Assembly: GCA_035295745.1 (NCBI GenBank)
Contig: DATGIL010000089.1
Location: 20,038-84,037, forward strand
Origin: JAIQFL01 sp035295745
GTDB lineage: Bacteria; Acidobacteriota; Terriglobia; Bryobacterales; Bryobacteraceae
Reading direction: 5' to 3'
DNA: 64,000 bases
Below, piece after piece: positions 60,715-64,000 of the stretch. The first letter of the stretch is position 1, and the number at the start of each line of letters is the position of its first letter. The translations under genes and the position numbers were made by a program. The notes beneath the pieces were generated by a model that had not been told where the DNA came from, did not search any database, and saw only the letters and a program-made list of their open reading frames with translations.

Positions 60715-62381
60715 CACCCGAATCTCGCGACGGCACTCGTTGGTACGATGCAAAGTCGCTTCTAAAAACCGGGGCGCTGGCCGTGGCGCTGGCCGCGGTC
60801 ACCTGGCTGCTTGTGCCGGTCTTGCTTCCGGTGAGATTGCCGGAGGATTTCCCAAAGCTGCCGGATCTGCGAACGGTCAACCCGGGCGCTCGCGCGTTGC
60901 TCGAGGGCGCGGATCGGGAGGCCCGGCGGCGGCTCGCCTCTGCTGAAGCAGTTGGCAAACTCGGAATGGCGTACCATGCCAACCTGTTCCTGGAGCAAGC
61001 CGCAAGTGCGTATCGGATTGCCGCGCGGTTGGCTCCCAACGACTACCAATGGGCGTATTGCCAGGCATTCCTCCAGGAGGAGAACGGCAACGAACAGGAG
61101 CAGGCCAGGTTCTTGCAACAGACAGTGCGCCTCAAGCCCGATCACGTCCCGGCCCTGCTCCGGTTGGCTGACGCGGAGTTCAAGCGGGACAGGCTGGAAG
61201 AGGCTGCGCGCTATTACGAAAGGGCGGCCAGTGCCCCCGATGGCCACTCCTCTCTGCAAGCGGCTTTCGGACTAGGACGCGTAGCGGCGCGCCGCCGGGA
61301 GTGGAACCAGGTGATCGAGCACGTCGCTCCCCTCGCACGGACCTATCCCTATCTGCAGCCGCCATACGAATTGCTGCAGGAAGCCTATCAGGCACTTGGG
61401 CAGACTGGCAAAGCTGCGGAGGCCCGCCAGAGTATTACGTTGTGCCGGTCTAAGGTCGTGCCCCCGCCGCAAGATCTGTTGAATGACCAGTTGATTACTC
61501 TCTCGTATAACTCTACTCGCCTGCTCAAACAGGCGGGCCTGCTGAGCCGTTTCGGATATCCCGACCAGGCGATTGAAGTCGCTCGCCGCGCGGCGGAAGC
61601 CGACGCCAAAGACCCGGATATCCGGGCCTTTATTGCGAATACCCTGCTTACCTCCTACCCCAACAAGCCGGAAGCGGTCGACGAAGCCCTGACACAAATG
61701 AGTGAGTGTCTCCGGCTGAGGCCGAACGATCCGGTGCCTTTGTGGCGTTTCACGAATGACTTTTTTGACACTCCCAAGACGGTCGCAGCCGTGGAACGGC
61801 TTCACAATCTTGTGCGCCCGTATGCCGGCCGCCCCGACGCCCATTTCTATCTGGGACTGATTGCCAACGCGCAGGGCGACACTGCCGAGGCATTCTCCCA
61901 GCTCCAGGCTGCGCTGAAGAATGACCCAACTAACTCTGGAATCTACGACAAGCTCGGAGTGGTCTTGGACACAGCAGCGAATCTCGACGGGGCAATCGCG
62001 TATTTTCAAAAAGCCGTCCAACTAGGCCCAATGAATACGGTTGCCCGTTTCAACCTGGGTGTTGCCCTGCTGCAGCGTGGCAAGGACAGTCAGGGCTTGA
62101 AGGAGCTTGGCGAAGTACTCCGGCTCAAGCCCCACGACGCACCCACGCATTTCTGTATGGGATTTGCATTTTTGTATTCGAAGAGAATCGAGGAAGCAAT
62201 TTCCAATTTTAACGAGGGACTGCGCTACAAACCGGAAGACGCCGAGGCCCACTACGGCCTGGGATCCGCCCTCTCCATCGAGCACAGGCGGGAAGACGCT
62301 GTGGCAGCACTGCGGGAAGCGATCAGATTGCGCCCCGACTACCCGGAAGCACAGGCACTGCTCCAACAACTGGAACGTTGA
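60711..62381 (+). CDS. Membrane-anchored TPR protein
   Basis: A 556-residue protein with an N-terminal helix (GALAVALAAVTWLLVPVLL) and about ten TPR units across residues 85-550, for example AYHANLFLEQAASAYRIAAR, RLADAEFKRDRLEEAARYY, DAHFYLGLIANAQGDTAEAF, YDKLGVVLDTAANLDGAIAY and AHYGLGSALSIEHRREDAVA. The ATG at 60711 overlaps the FG-GAP stop (ATGA). Last gene of the operon; a strong hairpin follows. It probably scaffolds periplasmic partners of the FG-GAP or Fe-S proteins. Confidence 0.9.
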   Translation: MTPESRDGTRWYDAKSLLKTGALAVALAAVTWLLVPVLLPVRLPEDFPKLPDLRTVNPGARALLEGADREARRRLASAEAVGKLGMAYHANLFLEQAASAYRIAARLAPNDYQWAYCQAFLQEENGNEQEQARFLQQTVRLKPDHVPALLRLADAEFKRDRLEEAARYYERAASAPDGHSSLQAAFGLGRVAARRREWNQVIEHVAPLARTYPYLQPPYELLQEAYQALGQTGKAAEARQSITLCRSKVVPPPQDLLNDQLITLSYNSTRLLKQAGLLSRFGYPDQAIEVARRAAEADAKDPDIRAFIANTLLTSYPNKPEAVDEALTQMSECLRLRPNDPVPLWRFTNDFFDTPKTVAAVERLHNLVRPYAGRPDAHFYLGLIANAQGDTAEAFSQLQAALKNDPTNSGIYDKLGVVLDTAANLDGAIAYFQKAVQLGPMNTVARFNLGVALLQRGKDSQGLKELGEVLRLKPHDAPTHFCMGFAFLYSKRIEEAISNFNEGLRYKPEDAEAHYGLGSALSIEHRREDAVAALREAIRLRPDYPEAQALLQQLER

Positions 62382-62405
62382 ACCTCTTTGACTGTGGCGG
62401 AAGGG

Positions 62406-62453
62406 GCGTGGGCTCTGGAAAGGAAACCTGGGACTCCGGCCGAGAGCCCACGC
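62406..62453 (+). terminator. Strong hairpin after TPR gene
   Basis: GCGTGGGCTCT and AGAGCCCACGC form a perfect 11-bp stem around a 26-base loop that can hold the inner hairpin AGGAAACCT. It begins 25 bases after the operon's last stop. There is no T-run, so it may be a terminator, an mRNA 3'-end stabiliser or a structured RNA. Confidence 0.45.
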
Positions 62454-62945
62454 AGCGGCGCGGCCCGCTCTGTCGCATCCCGCCACGAGCGCCGGTAACG
62501 CCTGCCAGCGCTTTATCATCTGAACGACTTCCGCCTCTGGCGCGCCGCCATCTTTCCGCCCGCATGGCTTCCGCCAGTCTTCGCCAGGCAACGCGCCCGG
62601 CCCGCTCCCTGGAACCGGTTGCAGTAGGGCATTTGACTTGGAAGTAACTGACAAATCTTTGGATGCAGCCTCTTCCAGCATGCAGACACCCTTGACTTGT
62701 TCCGCGCTGGGCGTGATAATCCTAACGCATCCCCTCGGTGCGCGCCCGCACATCGAGTGGTGACGGGTTGTGTGGATACCCGCAGGGGTCTTGCTTCAGG
62801 CAGTAACGCCGGTCTGCCAGTGATGACTGTCAAATAAAACCAGCGTTGCCCGGCCAGGGCGTGCCCGCCCCGCGTCTTTTCGCTATACATGGCGGAGTAA
62901 CTCGAATTTCGTCGTAACGGCGCAATGGGGTATTCGCACGCGAAT

Positions 62946-62964
62946 GTTCGTTCCGCGGACGAAC
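62946..62964. promoter_or_regulatory. Inverted repeat before TonB receptor start
   Basis: GTTCG-TTCCGCGGA-CGAAC has 5-base arms around a palindromic TCCGCGGA core, ending just before the GGGGGTG ribosome-binding site. Possible operator or translational control element. Confidence 0.35.
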
Positions 62965-62978
62965 AGGGGGTGTCAAAA

Positions 62979-64000
62979 ATGGTTAGAAGATGTTTGTTGC
63001 TGCTTCCCATATTGGCGTATGGAATCGCATGGTCTCAGACGACTAGTGGTTCCATTGCCGGCGTCGTGCAGGACGCTCAGGGGGCCGTCATTCCGGGAGC
63101 CTCCGTTTCGGCTCAGGAGGATCAACAGAAATTCACGTACAACACCAAGACCGACGAGGTAGGCCGGTTTGTCTTCACGCAGGTTCCGCCCGGCACCTAC
63201 ACAGTTAAAGTCGAGCAGGCCGGGTTCAAAAGGTTGGACCGGCCCGGAGTGGTCGTCAACGCCAACGACAGGCTGATGATTGGCGATCTCAGAATGGAAG
63301 TCGGCCAAGCTACGGACTATGTGGAAGTCTCGGCGAACGCGGTCTTGCTGCAGACCGAAAGCGCCGAGCGGTCCGCCGCGCTGGTTTCCAAACAGATCGA
63401 GAATATCATGGTCAACAGCCGCAGCTATCTCGATCTGGTGAAACTGGTTCCCGGCGTGGTCAGCACCATCAACCTGGAAACCGCGGGTATGGGAGGTCTG
63501 AGCAACATCGCCGCCAACGGAAACCGCGTGAACTCCAACCAACTGATGATCAATGGCATCAGCAACACCGATACCGGCTCGAACGGCAGCCAGAACGTCA
63601 CCCTCAGCCTGGATTCGGTCGAGGAATTCAAGATCCTGACCGGCGTTTACCAGGCCGAATACGGCCGCGCCATGGGCGCCCAGATATCGGTAGTGACCAA
63701 GAGCGGCACGTCTCAGTTCCACGGCAGCGGTTACTGGTTTCACCGCAATGAAAGCCTGAACGCCAACAACTGGAAGAATAACCGTGACGGCATCGCGCGC
63801 GGGCTTTTCCGGTTCAACGATCAGGGTGGAACGTTGGGCGGTCCCGTTCTGATCCCCAAACTGATCAGGACCAGGGACAAGCTCTTCTTCTTCTGGAGCG
63901 AGGAGTTCCAGCGCCAGTTAGCGCCCTACGGCGCCCACTACGTCACTGTGCCCACCGACCTGGAACGCGCCGGCAACTTCTCGAAGAGCGTCGACCAGAA
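62979..64000 (+). CDS. TonB-dependent receptor with carboxypeptidase-regulatory-like domain, 3'-truncated by window edge
   Basis: The first 340 residues of a large outer-membrane receptor of the Acidobacteriota Oar-like type. Signal peptide (LLLLPILAYGIAWSQ), a carboxypeptidase-D regulatory-like beta-sandwich at residues about 23-110 (SGSIAGVVQDAQGAVIPGAS, VPPGTYTVKVEQAGFKRL), then a TonB plug domain (VNSRSYLDLVKLVPGVV, NQLMINGISNTDTGS, VEEFKILTGVYQAEYGRAMG). The barrel begins and runs out of the window. GGGGGTG precedes the ATG by seven bases. Such receptors import glycans, peptides or metal complexes using TonB energy; the ligand is unknown. It follows the Fe-S/FG-GAP/TPR operon in the same direction. 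Confidence 0.93.
   Translation, partial: MVRRCLLLLPILAYGIAWSQTTSGSIAGVVQDAQGAVIPGASVSAQEDQQKFTYNTKTDEVGRFVFTQVPPGTYTVKVEQAGFKRLDRPGVVVNANDRLMIGDLRMEVGQATDYVEVSANAVLLQTESAERSAALVSKQIENIMVNSRSYLDLVKLVPGVVSTINLETAGMGGLSNIAANGNRVNSNQLMINGISNTDTGSNGSQNVTLSLDSVEEFKILTGVYQAEYGRAMGAQISVVTKSGTSQFHGSGYWFHRNESLNANNWKNNRDGIARGLFRFNDQGGTLGGPVLIPKLIRTRDKLFFFWSEEFQRQLAPYGAHYVTVPTDLERAGNFSKSVDQ

Larger units (their letters stand above)
62382..62978. other. Intergenic before TonB receptor
   Basis: About 600 bases. It holds the hairpin at 62406-62453 and an operator-like inverted repeat at 62946-62964. A minus-strand frame across it is a shadow without coding character. No other gene was recognised. Confidence 0.45.

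Noticed and set aside
1..64000. CRISPR arrays
   Set aside because: No regularly spaced direct repeats of 24-40 bases were seen; the only tandem repeats are the two 15-base units at 16588 and the diverged 54-base units in HtrA.
1..64000. rRNA or complete tRNA genes
   Set aside because: No rRNA-like stretch and no cloverleaf with both D-arm and T-arm at correct spacing; only the fragment at 3503-3526.

Overview
The window looks like the chromosome of a GC-rich Acidobacteriota bacterium of the Solibacter/Bryobacter type. This is an inference from gene content, not from a marker gene. The indicators are a TonB-dependent receptor with an N-terminal carboxypeptidase-regulatory-like domain, a PEP-CTERM protein, a GC-x-YCP variant of the SLH repeat, FG-GAP and TPR secreted proteins, two FhlA-like sigma-54 activators, a cytidylate-kinase-like protein next to acetate kinase and phosphoketolase, and a Reg_prop sensor remnant. 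No rRNA and no intact tRNA gene is visible.

Layout. 0-2.2 kb: C-terminal part of a sigma-54 activator, then a ClpB-like AAA+ protein. 2.6-4.1 kb: a hypothetical gene with an internal amber codon and a DUF433/DUF5615 toxin-antitoxin pair whose toxin is frameshifted. 4.5-12.3 kb: a tightly overlapping operon of TetR regulator, periplasmic adaptor, a single 1464-residue polypeptide joining an RND pump to a TolC-like outer-membrane factor, and an HtrA protease. 12.4-18 kb: small envelope, TPR and STAS-like proteins around a full-length GAF-GAF-AAA+-HTH sigma-54 activator. 18.1-24.1 kb: cytidylate-kinase-like protein, ackA, xfp and pyk. 24.4-30.5 kb, minus strand: glgX, a DedA-rhodanese fusion, glgP and a decayed malQ.

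30.8-41.2 kb is a mixed region: a broken gene with an internal TAA, a 1002-residue secreted beta-helix/SLH protein, remnants of a Reg_prop sensor and a tyrosine recombinase, bacterioferritin, an SDR/DUF2867 operon, a DUF427 remnant and an S41 peptidase. 41.4-49.8 kb carries an ECF sigma factor, an XRE-cupin regulator, hemH, a thiol-redox protein, a fasciclin protein, folE, a DoxX-like membrane protein, a cytochrome c and a receiver protein. 50.2-54.9 kb holds a PEP-CTERM protein, a frameshifted GH28 pectinase and several remnants. 54.9-62.4 kb is a five-gene operon: ABC ATPase, ABC permease, cupredoxin/4Fe-4S membrane protein, FG-GAP protein and TPR protein. A TonB-dependent receptor runs off the right edge.

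How it may work together. Sigma-54-type promoters (GG-N10-GC) lie before the efflux operon, the DUF4136 gene, the activator gene itself, a TPR gene and phosphoketolase. Four of the five have TTCGGCA/TGCCGAA dyads 45-125 bases upstream. This suggests one enhancer-driven regulon, controlled by the FhlA-like activators, that links efflux, envelope proteases and a phosphoketolase-acetate kinase energy route, with glycogen breakdown next door supplying sugar phosphate. The 54.9-62.4 kb operon resembles NosF/NosY/NosR maturation modules but has no NosZ in the window and carries unfamiliar FG-GAP and TPR partners. It and the RND-TolC fusion are the best candidates for undescribed biology.

At least nine genes carry a frameshift, in-frame stop or internal deletion. 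Some may be real decay, but single-base lesions in short homopolymers could also be assembly errors.
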